A stretch of DNA of 64,000 bases from the NCBI RefSeq assembly GCF_026210795.1, contig NC_089457.1, positions 1,674,001 through 1,738,000 on the forward strand, read 5' to 3'. The notes below the pieces were generated by a model. That model searched no databases. It had not been told where the DNA came from and worked only from the letters and a program-made list of their open reading frames with translations. This document shows, piece after piece, positions 36,569 through 47,515 of the stretch. The stretch comes from Rhizophagus irregularis (Eukaryota; Glomeromycota; Glomeromycetes; Glomerales; Glomeraceae). The stretch's first letter is position 1. The number at the start of each line of letters is the position of its first letter. A program made the translations under genes and the position numbers.

Positions 36569-38689
36569 TTGATATAACTATGAATTGTATTCAATTGTAA
36601 TATAGGTTTTTTATATAAAAAATATAAGATAACTAAGAGGCGCTTATCTTATTAAAAAAAGTCAATCATATCACAGGCCTCATCAATATCCAGCTCGTCT
36701 ACAAATCCATTAGCGGCCTCCCACTGTCGTTCCATCTCGGTCTTTAGACGCTTCTCTGGGATTTCTCGTGCCTTACCCTTATTCATCTTCATAGTTTCAT
36801 AACCAGAGGTGGTAGGGATAATCTCGGCATCATGATGCTCCTTATATGCTCTTATTAGATCTGCAAGCTCTTTACGACTGGGTGTTTTAGGTAAGTCCCC
36901 ATTATATTCTATCCAGTCCTTGAAGCGGTCTACTACCTCCCTAAGGTAGTATTGGTACTTGTCCTCAATATGCGTTATGGGACATTCTTCTACTTCAAAC
37001 ACAAGCATGTCCCAATCATATTCGTCTGATGTGTCTTGGTACTTGGCCCATAATTCCTTACCTGTATTACAGAGATCATTGAAGACCTGGTCCTTTGAAT
37101 TCTTAACCCATGGCTTACGATCCCATCGGTGTCTTTCATGCCAAGCCCAGTATGCTTGAGTACCTTTCTTTGGTTCAGGATCCCAGTCAACTTCTAGTTC
37201 TGTGTCGGGTTCTGGGATAGGTTGCTCTTTGAGAGTCAGTTCTACTACAGGTTCTGTAGAAGATTTGAAATCTGCGAGGGATTCGGATTTTGCAGAAGAT
37301 TCTGCAGGAGACTCGGGTTATTGCTCAGGAGCTGGGTTCACAGTTGTAAGATCTGAGTCTGATAACAAGTCATCTAAAACGTTGTAATCATTATTAGCTT
37401 TAAGTGCAGGTTCCTCATCAGATAGATAATAGTCCGAAAAGCTATCTATAGTTTCATCAGTATCTGACTCTATAGGAGCTGAAGATTCCTCAGGAATAGG
37501 ATTCTTATTGATGACAGGTGCGGGTTTTACCTTCAAGCAATCAGGCTTAAGTGGTACTGGTGGTGGAGTCTTTTTGGAAACTGGTTGCTTTTCAGTAGGT
37601 TTTTCTTCAACAGGTTTCTCAACAACTAGCTCCACTTCCTCTTGATCTACTTGCGATTTACTAGCTGGATTATATATATTTGCCAAGAACTTCACTAAGG
37701 CATTTGGATCAGATGCGGGCTTCTCAGGAGTTTCTACATTTATTCCTTCTATGTCTATCTCGTCTGTTTCATGAATCCATTTTTTGGTGAGAAACTTTTT
37801 GTAAAGGTCCTCCCTGGATATGCTGTAAACTCGCGGTGTTGCATTACCTATACGTATTTTTCTGCTATTTATACCCAACTCATTTGATAGGATTCTAGAA
37901 GCGTTTATCTTTGATAGGGGTGTAATGCAATGAGTTTCACAGTATGAAGTATATACCCTATAAAATTCTTGAACAGGTAGGTCAGTTATATGATTTTTTA
38001 CTATGTGTGTTGTCCTTGCTAATTGAAATAGGGTGGGTGGCAGCTTGATACGATGCGATCCTGCTTAGATGTTGTCATAGGTGGTGGATTCCCATTGAAG
38101 TCTGGGTAGCGTCTGCAATGGCTCTCAAGTAAGCATAGAATGCCTCGCTCTGGCGCCTGGGTATTTCATAGCATCACCGGGATTTCTTAAAGTAGTTGAG
38201 GTCCCTTCTTGCGGGATGGTGACACATCCAAGAATACTGTGCGCCTATCATCATTCTCCACTCTGAGAGCATTTTCATTGGTGAGTACAATGGTGGATAT
38301 AAAGTTTTTGTAATATGTTGGCGTCTTGTATTTTTCATGGATTTCCATTATGTCGCCTGTTACCTTATCCTTCAACGATCGATACAGATTATTCCACTGG
38401 CTTTTTTCTGTAGGCATTTCCTCGAGAAGAAGAAGAACCTTACCCTGTAATTGCCCATTGAAACTTCCAAGAATCGTTTAAGAATCGCTGGTCTTATAAA
38501 CAAGTTGAGTACCCACAGGTCGAACAGATGTCATTGTCGCAAAATTTGCCTGGAATTTTTCTGGCAAATTGAGAATTATCCCGGTAAATTGGGGTAAATT
38601 GTGTTACAATTTTGGGATAATGGAGGACTTACAATTTGGCAAATTTTGTCAAAATGGCGGAATTCCTACAGAATTCCTAATTCAAATGT

Positions 38690-39320
38690 TGAGAAATTTT
38701 TCAGTAAATTATCATTAAATTGTGGGAAATTTTAGGCAAATCTTTAGTAATGATATGCAAACGAAGTGCAAATTGTGGTGAATTTAGTTAAATTTTTAGT
38801 AATTTTATGCAAACGTAATGTAAATTGAGGTGAATTTTAGGCAAATTTTTAGTAATTTTATGTAAACGTAATGCAAATTGTAGTAAATTTAGTCAAATTT
38901 TTAGTAATTTTATGTAAACGTAATACGAATTGTGGTAAATTTAGTCAAATTTTTAGTAATTTTATGTAAACGTAATACGAATTGTGGTAAATTTAGTCAA
39001 ATTTTTAGTAATTTTATGTAAACGTAATGCAAATTGTAGTAAATTTAGTCAAATTTTTAGTAATGTTATGCAAACATAATGCAAATTGTAGTAAATTTAG
39101 TCAAATTTTTAGTAATGTTATGTAAACGTAATGCAAATTGTGGTGAATTATAGTGAATTTTTAGTAATTTTATGCAAACGTAATGCAAATGGTGGTAAAT
39201 TGTAGTGTATTTTTAGTAATGTTATGTAAATTGTTGAAAATTTAGGCGAATTTTTAGCAATGTTGTGCAAACGTAATGCAAATTGTGGAAAATTGTGGTG
39301 AATTTTGCATTTTTTCGGTA
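38690..39320. repeat. 52-bp AT-rich tandem repeat array
   Basis: About twelve imperfect units share the core TTTAGTCAAATTTTTAGTAA followed by TTTTATGTAAACGTAATGC. Units between 38880 and 39060 are nearly identical and repeat every 52 bp. From 39320 to about 39540 the repeat degrades into related AATTTAGTGAAATTT pieces. No reading frame. Confidence 0.85.
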
Positions 39321-39719
39321 AATGTTAGTTAAATCTTTGAATAATTTAGTGAAATTTAGGATAATTTCGGACAATTGAGTGAAAATGTTTTACCGATTTT
39401 GGACAATTGAGTGTAAACGGTATAAAATGCAACATTTTCGGAGACAATTTAGTGAAATTTTGCAATAATTTTGGACAATTGTGTGAAATTTAGTAATAAT
39501 TTTAAACAATTTAGTGTAAACGCTGTGACAATTTAAAACACTGATTTAATAATTTTACATAATTTATTACAATATTATTTATTAACAAATGCACAATTAT
39601 TATTTAACGATGAGAATCTATATTGATCTATATTCATCAGATATCCGATGATCTATGGATAATCCACACCTCTAATTCATTTATGTATCAAATGTCCAGT
39701 GCCGAAGTAAAAGCCGGTG

Positions 39720-41060
39720 AAAACTTAAAAAAGAAAAAAAAATGAAACATTAATATACGTTTCGTTGAAAAAAATCAAAATAAAAAACATTTCGAAGTTA
39801 TATACCTTTGAAATGTTAAATTCCATACAAGGACCGCCAAACCTAAAAAAAGAAAAAAACGAAACGTTAATATATGTTTCGTTGAAAAAAATCAAAATAA
39901 AAGATATTTCGAAGTATAATATACCTTCAAAATATTGAATTCCAGTATGTCCAAGGAGCCACCGAACCTAAAAAAAGAAAACATTTTGAAGGTATAACAA
40001 ACATTTCGAAGTATACCTTCGAAATGTTCCCCACTCCATTTCGGTTTTCCCTTTCTCTTTCCCCTTTCTCTTTCCCCTTTCGTCTTCACCTTTCCCTTTC
40101 ATTTTTCCGTTCCTTTAACCTACAAAAAAAAAAATAAATAAACGAAACTTTAAACAATGTTTCGTTACATAACAAAAATCCAATAATTTCGAAGTTCTAA
40201 TACCTTCGAAATGTTGAAACGGCATCCTGGAACCTAAAAAATGAAAACTGAAAGTTAGTAAACGTTTCATTGTAAATAAAACAAATAAACTTCAAAGGTT
40301 CTTATATTTACCTTCAAAATTCTTCCATACAGAAGGCGACCGGAAAATAAACTACAAAAATAAAGATAAACGAAACGTTAGTAAACGTTTACTAACGTTT
40401 CGTTAAACAAAAAAAAAAACAAAATTGATTCGAAGGTAAATATTTACCTTCGAAATCTCGTCCTGGAGGCGAAGCCATGGATCTATAAAAAAAACTGAAA
40501 CGTTAGTTAACGTTTCGTAGAAAAAATTATTAACAAAAAAAATGAAAATATTACCTTTCACCCAAAAATTTCGTCCGGCGTTCCTACAAAAAGAAAAAGG
40601 AAAAGGAAACTTAGAAACGTTTCCTTACAAAAAATTAAAAAATTTTTTTTTTAAAAAAAAGTTTCGAAGCAAAACGCTTCGAAACTTACCTTTCGGTTTC
40701 TCGTTTCCCAAAGTCAAACCACCGAAAAATCTATAAAAAAAAAAAGAAAGGAAACGTCAGTATATTTCCTAAAAAGAATTTAGAAAAAAAGTTTCGAGGC
40801 GAACACCTCGAAACTTACCATTTCGTTTTCTAAGTCGAGTACGCCAAAAAAACCTACAAAAAAAAAGAATTATTGGAAACGTTAGTAATGTTTCCTAAAT
40901 TAAAAGATTTTTTTAAAAAAAGTTTTGTTTTTCCAAGTTGAATACGGCGAAAAGACCTATAAAAAAAAGAAGATATAGGAAACGTTAGAAACGTTTCCTA
41001 AAAAATAAAAAAAATATTAAAGTTTCGAATCGAACAATTCGAAACTTACCCTTTTGTTTT
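39720..41060 (-). repeat. Hairpin satellite, minus-oriented array (about ten units)
   Basis: Units of about 100-120 bp each have two palindromes: GAAACGTTAGTAAACGTTTC-type and one spanning TTCGAAGGTAAA...TTACCTTCGAA. Between them lies a 30-45-nt variable, more GC-rich segment. Read on the minus strand, each variable segment is preceded by a pyrimidine run ending in TAG and followed by AAG|GTAA, so it looks like an exon between splice sites. The same unit type recurs in plus orientation at 47520-49995. Confidence 0.8.
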
Positions 41061-41089
41061 TCTGAAAGGAAATTTCCGATATTTCTAAT

Positions 41090-41420
41090 TTATGGTAAAA
41101 GGGGAAGGGAAGGGAAAAAGAAGAACGAAAATGGAAAGGGGAAAACGAAAGGGAAAAGGACGAAAAGGGAGGAAGAACAAAAGGGGAAAGGGGAAAATGA
41201 AACAAAAAGGGAGGGGGAACGAAAAGGAAAGGGGAAATGGAACGAAAAGGGAGGGGGAGAACGAAAGGGAAATGGAACGAAAAGGGAGGGGAGAACGAAA
41301 AGGAAAGGGGAAATGGAACGAAAAGGGAGGGGGAGAACGAAAGGGAAAGGGGGAAGGGGAAGGTGAGAGAAACAGGGAAGGTGAAATGGCGAAAGAAGGG
41401 GAAGTAAAGGCCGTGAGAAA
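41090..41420 (+). repeat. Polypurine tract (GGGAAA/GAACGAAA repeats)
   Basis: About 330 bp with almost only A and G on the plus strand, built from imperfect AAAGGGAGGGGGAGAACGAA-like units. The 112-codon frame it contains encodes only Lys/Gly/Glu/Arg and is not a credible gene. Such a tract could form triplex or R-loop structures. Confidence 0.85.
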
Positions 41421-41521
41421 AAAAAATTAAGCTTTTGCTAAAAAAAGCTTAATTTTTTTTTCGTTATACCGCAGCTAAGCTGCGGTAATTATTAAGTAAT
41501 ATCACGTGATGCACGTGATAT
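41421..41521. repeat. Cluster of three hairpins
   Basis: Three consecutive inverted repeats: AATTAAGCTTTT...AAAAAGCTTAATT (41421-41452), TACCGCAGCT/AAGCTGCGGTA (41467-41486), and ATATCACGTG/CACGTGATAT (41499-41521). An AT-dinucleotide run at about 41585-41625 follows. At 41655-41725 a fourth inverted pair, TAAACAGGTAGAGG with CCTCTGCCTGTTTA, encloses a small loop. Confidence 0.75.
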
Positions 41522-41939
41522 AAAATTTATATAAATAGGGGCTTTTTCCCCCGAAATAATTTTTTTTTTATTATAATTTTTTGATAGATGTATATATATA
41601 CTTATATATATACATATATATATATCAATCTAATAACTTTACGAAAAGCCCCTCCTCTGTAAACAGGTAGAGGCCATAAAGTACCTATAGGGGGAGAGCC
41701 ATTGCTGCTCCCTCTGCCTGTTTATAGTGACAAAAAGAGGGAGTCTTCAGTAGTAAGGTTTCGTATATATAAATTAAACAACACATCGTGTTGATACATT
41801 GTTAATATTAACAATGTGAATTTAATGTTAAATAATGCGTTAGAATATAAATATTATAAATTTAATAATGTCTGTAATTTTACAAATAAATAAAAAATTA
41901 TCTAATGTAATTAAGTGTAATGCTACGTTATCCTGTGTA

Positions 41940-42790
41940 ATTGTAGTATTTTTTTTGTGTTTTTTAGTGCAATTCCGCGTTTTTTAGTGCAATTCCGCAT
42001 TTTCTAGCATAATGTTACATTTTCCAGTATAACGCGAAATTTTCTAAAAAATATGATAATTGTGGTACTTTTTAGTGTAATGCTACATCGTCTAGTGTAA
42101 TTGCGGTATTTTTTAGTGTAATGCTACATAATCTAGTATATTGCTACATTTTTTAGTGTAATGTGGAATTTTCCAAAAAATGTGATAATTGTGATGCTTT
42201 TTAGTGTAATTTGGTGAAATGCTACATTTTCCAGTGTAATGCCATATTATTGAGCATTTTCAAAAAAAAAATGTAACATTTTAACATTCTGACGAAAATG
42301 AAACATTTGACCAAAAAAACATAAAATTTGCTGAAAATATGCAACATTTGACAAAAAATATAGAATTTTCATAAAAAAATGCACCATTTGCCAGAAAATT
42401 GGAATATTTGACAAAATTTGATTTTAATTGACAATGTTACAACAATTTTATGAAATGTTGTTACAATGATATCACATTGAAGATAAAATGTGGCATTTTC
42501 GTAAAAATGCACCATTTGCAAGAAAATTGGAACATTTGACAAAAAAAAAGCAAAATTTAATTTTAATTGACAATGTTATAACAATTTTATGAAATGTTAT
42601 TACATTTGAAATAAAATGTGGAATTTTCATAAAAATGCACCATTTGCAAGAAAATTGGAACATTTGACAAAAAAAAAGCAAAATTTGATTTTAATGACAA
42701 TGTTATAACAATGTTATGAAATGTTACGAAATGTTACATTTGAGATATAATGTAGCATTTTCCCAAATTTTCATAAAATTTGCTAAATCG
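41940..42790. repeat. Two AT-rich repeat arrays (TTTAGTGTAATG units; 128-bp units)
   Basis: At 41940-42250 the motif TTTTTAGTGTAATGCTACAT recurs about ten times with short spacing. At about 42370-42780 three copies of a 128-bp unit start near GCACCATTTG (42381, 42509, 42637) and share GACAATGTTATAACAATTTT. No gene is seen between 41420 and 42926. Confidence 0.8.
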
Positions 42791-43831
42791 GACAATGTTG
42801 TAACAATGCTATTCCAAAAAATTGCTCAGCGTAATGCAGCATTTTCCACAATTTCCCACCATTTTCCAGAAAAATGTGGAATTTGCATTTTTTGAATTTT
42901 GGACAATGGTGCCCCTTCGACCTGTGACCTAAGACACTACGTTAAATGAAATCTGTTATAATATTCTTACCCCAACCCTGCCCAGATTTCAGGTAGAGAA
43001 TTAAATACATTTTCCTTCCAGCTGCCACACCGGCCAACCACTTTATGATATACTCAGTAAGATTCTAATCGCCTGAACACCAGATATCCTGAATGTGGGA
43101 GAAGATAAATTTAACCGCGAGGTGGGTTGTAGATTCAAAAGTGGATATCGGACGCAGGATATGGAGGAATCCTGGGAAGATATTGAGATAAAGTTGGCCA
43201 CCTAGTTTAAAGATACGGGATTTTTGAGGGTCACAGGTAGCTACACATACAGTACTATATTTAATCATAAACCATTTGTTGATATTAAATTCAACCTTTT
43301 GTAAAGGACCCTGTTCAGATTGTGTGTAAAAGACTTTGGTAATTGGACGGATAAGTTTATTAATATTTTTATCAGGGATGTGCTCGAGGTTTTTGATTTC
43401 TGACTGCCACATGAAGACTCCATGCGGGTTGGAGCAGGGGATAAAGTAACTGCAAAGATAACCTTTAGCTTGATTGAGATCCCTCATATTCTTTGCAGCG
43501 TTAATGAGCCATTTAAGCTCATTAATACTAAAAGCCTTCTTCTGTTCACTGAACTTGGGGATAACTTGAGCTTGAGTGCTAGTTTGGGCAGTCATTTTTT
43601 GTTCTATCAAATCGAGTACTAATTTATAGTTACCTAATCTTCAATTGCCGAATATATTTTTTCCAAAGATCTGCACTCCTACCAGGTTACCCTCCTGTAG
43701 TCCTGTGGTCCTGCGGTTCTGCGGTCCTCTGGTTATATCTGGTTATCTTCTAGGGGTAAAAAAAAACTATAAACCACGAACCTTTACGACTGCTCTAAAT
43801 CTTCCCTTCCCCTTTTTCAATCCACATATAT

Positions 43832-44269
43832 CTAGTGAAATCCACACCGCTCAACAGCCCACCTTACCATACAATGCTCTTTTCTAGCTTCCGATAACTC
43901 TTTACAAGCCTTTTGATATGCCTTCCAATTAAGCTCATGAAGTTCACGATTTCTAATACCCTCCTCCTCAAATGATTGACCAAGATCATCTCCCGCTTTT
44001 TCCTTCTTTTCTACTGCCCTGTCGTATGCCTCCTCGGCTTTCTCATGTCGCTTACACAACTCGGCTTTACAACAGTTGTACCAGAGTCTGTTTATCTTGA
44101 GATGCTTTCCGAATTCTTTGACTAGAAGGTTTCTGACCATCTCTCTTACTATATCTGGGTCGTTGAGGGGCGATGCCCGCATTTGGATCCATTTATGGAT
44201 TCCATAGATGACTATAAGATCAAGACCAAGGTCTTCGGCAAGAGAAGTGGCTGCGTGTAAGTTCATCAT
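43832..44269 (-). CDS. Hypothetical coiled-coil protein, 145 aa
   Basis: Not recognised. Starts MMNLHAATSLAEDLGLDLIV, with a second methionine at once after. The N-terminal 70 residues look globular, and the C-terminal half is rich in Glu, Lys and Arg with heptad-like spacing (AEEAYDRAVEKKEKAGDDLG), probably a coiled coil. It is the first gene of the five-gene same-strand cassette, 221 nt upstream of the helicase remnant, and shares its GC-richer composition. No stop or frameshift is seen. The assignment to the cassette comes from strand, spacing and composition only. Confidence 0.5.
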   Translation of the reverse strand: MMNLHAATSLAEDLGLDLIVIYGIHKWIQMRASPLNDPDIVREMVRNLLVKEFGKHLKINRLWYNCCKAELCKRHEKAEEAYDRAVEKKEKAGDDLGQSFEEEGIRNRELHELNWKAYQKACKELSEARKEHCMVRWAVERCGFH

Positions 44270-44289
44270 TGTATGTTACTTATGGTATA

Positions 44290-44775
44290 CCCATTGTTCA
44301 ATTACTTATTTTTTCTGATGGGGGCTGAGACGGAGTTAGTCTTACTGGCTCTATAGACCTTGGGGGCTTACGGGGCTTACCTTGCTTAACTAACCTAGTT
44401 TGCTATCTCACTGCTTCCAACAGATTATTAGACGGAATCCTGACTTGTTCCAGATGTTCCGGATGTGGCGGATCTGGAGGGGTAAAAATAAAACTTTTTC
44501 TGGGGGGGATGTCCTCTCATATTTTTTCTGAAACATCTGCCACATCTGCCACATCCGGGACAACCCTCTCATTATATCCGTTTTTGCTTCCTTTTCTATT
44601 ATTTTCTAGTTATTTGGTATATATATTTGTTCCAGATGTTGTCCCAGATTGTGGCGGATATATGGGGATTCCTGAGCCCCGTAGGGGCCATATAGGTACT
44701 GCGACGGGTCGTAGACCCGAAGGTGAGTGGTGCTTGCACCTCCCACATCCAGCCCAACGACAACTACTCCAGGAT
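44290..44775. other. Gene-poor junction segment with GC-rich inverted repeats
   Basis: No credible gene. It has an inverted pair, TTCCGGATGTGGCGGATCTGG (44456-44476) against CACATCTGCCACATCCGGGA (44537-44556), and two small hairpins around 44690-44760 (CCTGAGCCCCGTAGGGGCC and GGTGAGTGGTGCTTGCACC). The transposase-like gene to its right stops matching its expected C-terminus at about 44775, so this is a recombination or insertion boundary. Confidence 0.5.
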
Positions 44776-45583
44776 ATCGTGAAGTGAAATAAAAGTGATG
44801 TTGTTTTTGGACGTTAAGTAATTTTTTGTACCTTTGAAAGTAGTTTTTAAAATTATAATATTGAAACCCTTTTCTATTTATATAACGCTGGGAAGTATTA
44901 AGATGGACTGTAGTAGAACGATTGATAATAAAAACTATGTCATCTATAGTATTTACTTTGCTTTTCCGATAAAGAACTTTAATTAGGCCAAAACAGCTAT
45001 CACAAATAAATTTGGTATGTCCAGGTATCATAAAATTCAACTCAATTTCTTCGTATAACCCACAATCAATTAACCATGAATAAAAAAATAAAGAATAATT
45101 ATTTTTATTTTGACCAACACAATTATCACATGTGATAACCAATTTTTTTTCCCCACGATTATACTTTAGAATTGCATGCCAAACTAAACTTAATGTACAG
45201 TTTACGCCTTTCCCCTGTTTACCATCATCAGGCATTTCAGCTTTGTCAATTATATAATTGGTCTGTTCTGTATGTGGAAAGTTCTCAGTATTACAAACTC
45301 CAAATAAATGTACTTTTCGAGGACTTTTGAAGAATATGGATCCTATTTGTTGAGGTGAATAAGAAATTTGTACGTTTTGGACCCAATCATACGCAATATG
45401 AATGCTACCTTCAAAAGACTTAAATAATATTTGAGATCCAGTTGTATTTGGATTGCATTTACCATCTTCAACTGCACGTTTAATATTATTATTATAGTAA
45501 TCACGTTCTTGTTTTGCACGATTTAGGTGAGTCAAATATTTTTCTGTAACTGCCAATTTCTTCTCATGCATCGGGAAATTTTT

Positions 45584-45880
45584 TAAGATGCAGAACTGCG
45601 GAGATCTGTAAAATTAGCAGATCTCTGCATTTTTTTTGTGAATTTATGCGGAAGTCTGCGATTTTGCAGATTTTCACTTTTTATTTTTTACAAAGTTATG
45701 CAATAATCTGCAATTTTGCATATTTCCGATTTTTTATGTATGCATTTCTGCGGAAAGTCTGCGATTTTGCAGATTTCTGCTTTTTTTTATGTAAAATTTA
45801 TGCGGAAGTCTGCAATTTTGCAGATTTTTGCTTTTTTTTCATTAAAATATCAGTTCGATCTGCAATTTTATCATTGATTT
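45584..45880 (+). repeat. Left subterminal repeats of the 4.87-kb element
   Basis: GCGGAAGTCTGCGATTTTGC-like units recur about every 65-75 bp, each with the inverted core TCTGC...GCAGA. They are candidates for transposase binding sites because related boxes lie near the other end. From 45880 to 46330 the DNA is A/T runs without a gene. Confidence 0.75.
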
Positions 45881-46329
45881 AATATTTAAACTTTAATTAA
45901 CTCTAACTTGATTTAATACCTAAATGATTTTTTCTACAATACTCTTTAAAAAAAAAAACTTTACAAAACTTTAAAAAAATAATTTTTTCTACAACACTTA
46001 TTACTAAAGAAAAAAACTTTGTGAAATAATTTTTCTATAACACCTTTTAGGAAATAATCTGTTAAAGATTCCAAAGAAAAAATATTTCTATTATTTTTTA
46101 AGCTTCGAAACTTATCAGAGAAATTTTTTTTTTTTAAAAAAAAATTTATTTGCAAGGTTCGGAGTCTTTAAGGCAAATTCGTCCAACATTCAGCACATAA
46201 TCTGCAACATGCAGGGAAATCAGTACTAAAAAAGGAGTCGTATTCCTTTTTTTTCTTTGAAAAAAAAAAAAATTTTTTTTAATGAACGTCAGTTAACGTT
46301 CAGTTTGTAAGCCAAGAACATAATAGAGC

Positions 46330-47515
46330 TTATTGTCAATTTTAATTTGGAGGTATATCACCTCCGAAACTTTAATTATTTTTAGAGAAAAAAAATTTTT
46401 TTATATTATATAGGTTCCAGATGGAACCTATCGATGATTTAGTTTGGAATTCGGAGGTATGCTTACCTCCAAAATTTAATTTATTTTTTAAAAAAAAAAT
46501 AATTTTTTTATATTATATAGGTTCTGGATGGAACCTATCGATGATTTTAGTTGGAATTCGGAGGTATGCTTACCTCTGAAATTTAATTTATTTTTTTTAA
46601 AAAAAATAATTTTTTTTATATATTATATAGGTTCGGATAGAACCTATCAAAGATATTGGAATTCGGAGGTATGCTTACTTCCAAATCTTAATTAATTTTT
46701 TTAATATTATATAGGTTCCAGATAGAACCTATCAAAGATATTGGAATTCGGAGGTATATTAACTTCCGAATCTTAATTTATTTTTTTAAAAAAAATTTTT
46801 TTTTATTATATTATATAGGTTCCGGATGGAACCTATCAAAGATATTGGAATTCAGAGGTATGCTTACCTCCGAATCTTAATTTATTTTTTTAAAAAAAAA
46901 ATAATTTTTTTTATATATTATATAGGTTCTGGATAGAACCCATCAAAGATATTGGAATTCGGAGGTATACTTACCTCCGAAATTTAATTTATTTTTTAAA
47001 AAAAAAAACAATTTTTTTTTATATTATATAGGTTCCGGATGGAACCTATCAAAGATATTGGAATTCAGAGGTATGCTTACCTCCGAATCTTAATTTATTT
47101 TTTAAAAAAAATAATTTTTTTTATATATTATATAGGTTCCGGATGGAACCCATCAAAGATATTGGAATTCGGAGGTATGCTTACCTCCGAATCTTAATTT
47201 ATTTTTTAAAAAAAAAAATAATTTTTTTTATATATTACATAGGTTCCGAATGGAACCTATCAAAGTTATTGGAATTCGGAGGTATGCTTACCTCCGAATC
47301 TTAATTTATTTTTTTTAAAAAAAAACAATTTTTTTTTATATTATATAGGTTCCGGATGGAACCTATCAAAGATATTGGAATTCGGAGGTATGCTTACCTC
47401 CAAATCTTAATTTATTTTTTTAAAAAAAAAATAATTTTTTTTTATATTATATAGGTTCCGGATAAAACCTATCGATGATTTTGAAATTCGGAGGTATATT
47501 AACTTCCAAATCTTT
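46330..47515 (+). repeat. Hairpin satellite with GGTTCCGGATGGAACC units (about eleven)
   Basis: Units of about 105-110 bp: an A/T tract, then the palindrome ATAGGTTCCGGATGGAACCT, then AAAGATATTGGAATTC, and then the palindrome GGAGGTATGCTTACCTCC. Many units are almost identical, so they were homogenised recently. Each also has the form TATATAG|39 nt|GAG|GTATG, resembling a small exon between splice sites. There is no reading frame of note. Confidence 0.85.

Larger units (their letters stand above)
38514..42926. mobile_element. Non-autonomous TIR element with CACAG ends (CACTA-like), 4.4 kb
   Basis: The ends CACAGGTCGAA and TTCGACCTGTG are inverted repeats, extended imperfectly by CATTGTC/GACAATG, and flanked by the direct duplication ACC (38511-38513 and 42927-42929). 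The helicase remnant reads in one frame across the site if the element and one ACC are left out. CAC termini with a 3-bp duplication fit the CMC (CACTA/EnSpm) superfamily. No transposase reading frame is visible. The interior is almost wholly satellite: a 52-bp repeat, hairpin units, a polypurine tract, a hairpin cluster and two more repeat arrays. Confidence 0.8.
36652..43610 (-). pseudogene. SF3-type helicase/primase remnant, split by a 4.4-kb insertion
   Basis: The right part, 43610-42927, holds a 181-codon N-terminal region (43065-43610), then after a TAG the Walker A-like SGQGWGKN. The left part continues after the insertion 38514-42926 with LGSFNGQLQG and the Walker B-like KVLLLLEEMP, then the segment 38187-38417 with VLTNENALRVENDDRR, typical of D5-like/DUF5906 SF3 helicases. 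Further on, in another frame, is the C-terminal domain (RVYSISREDLYKKFL), an acidic Pro/Glu-rich linker and a Trp-rich tail ending at 36652. On paper, removing the insertion with one ACC keeps one frame across the junction. Stops at 43065, just before and after the insertion, and at 37318, plus one frameshift, make it a pseudogene. It would have unwound DNA for the neighbouring polymerase. Confidence 0.8.

Noticed and set aside
36990-37190. 66-codon minus frame between the two open parts of the helicase C-terminal region
   Set aside because: The helicase's own frame is open across this interval in a different phase, so this is a shadow.
41092-41430. 112-codon frame rich in Lys, Gly, Glu and Arg
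   Set aside because: It is the translation of a polypurine tract and shows no protein-like composition.
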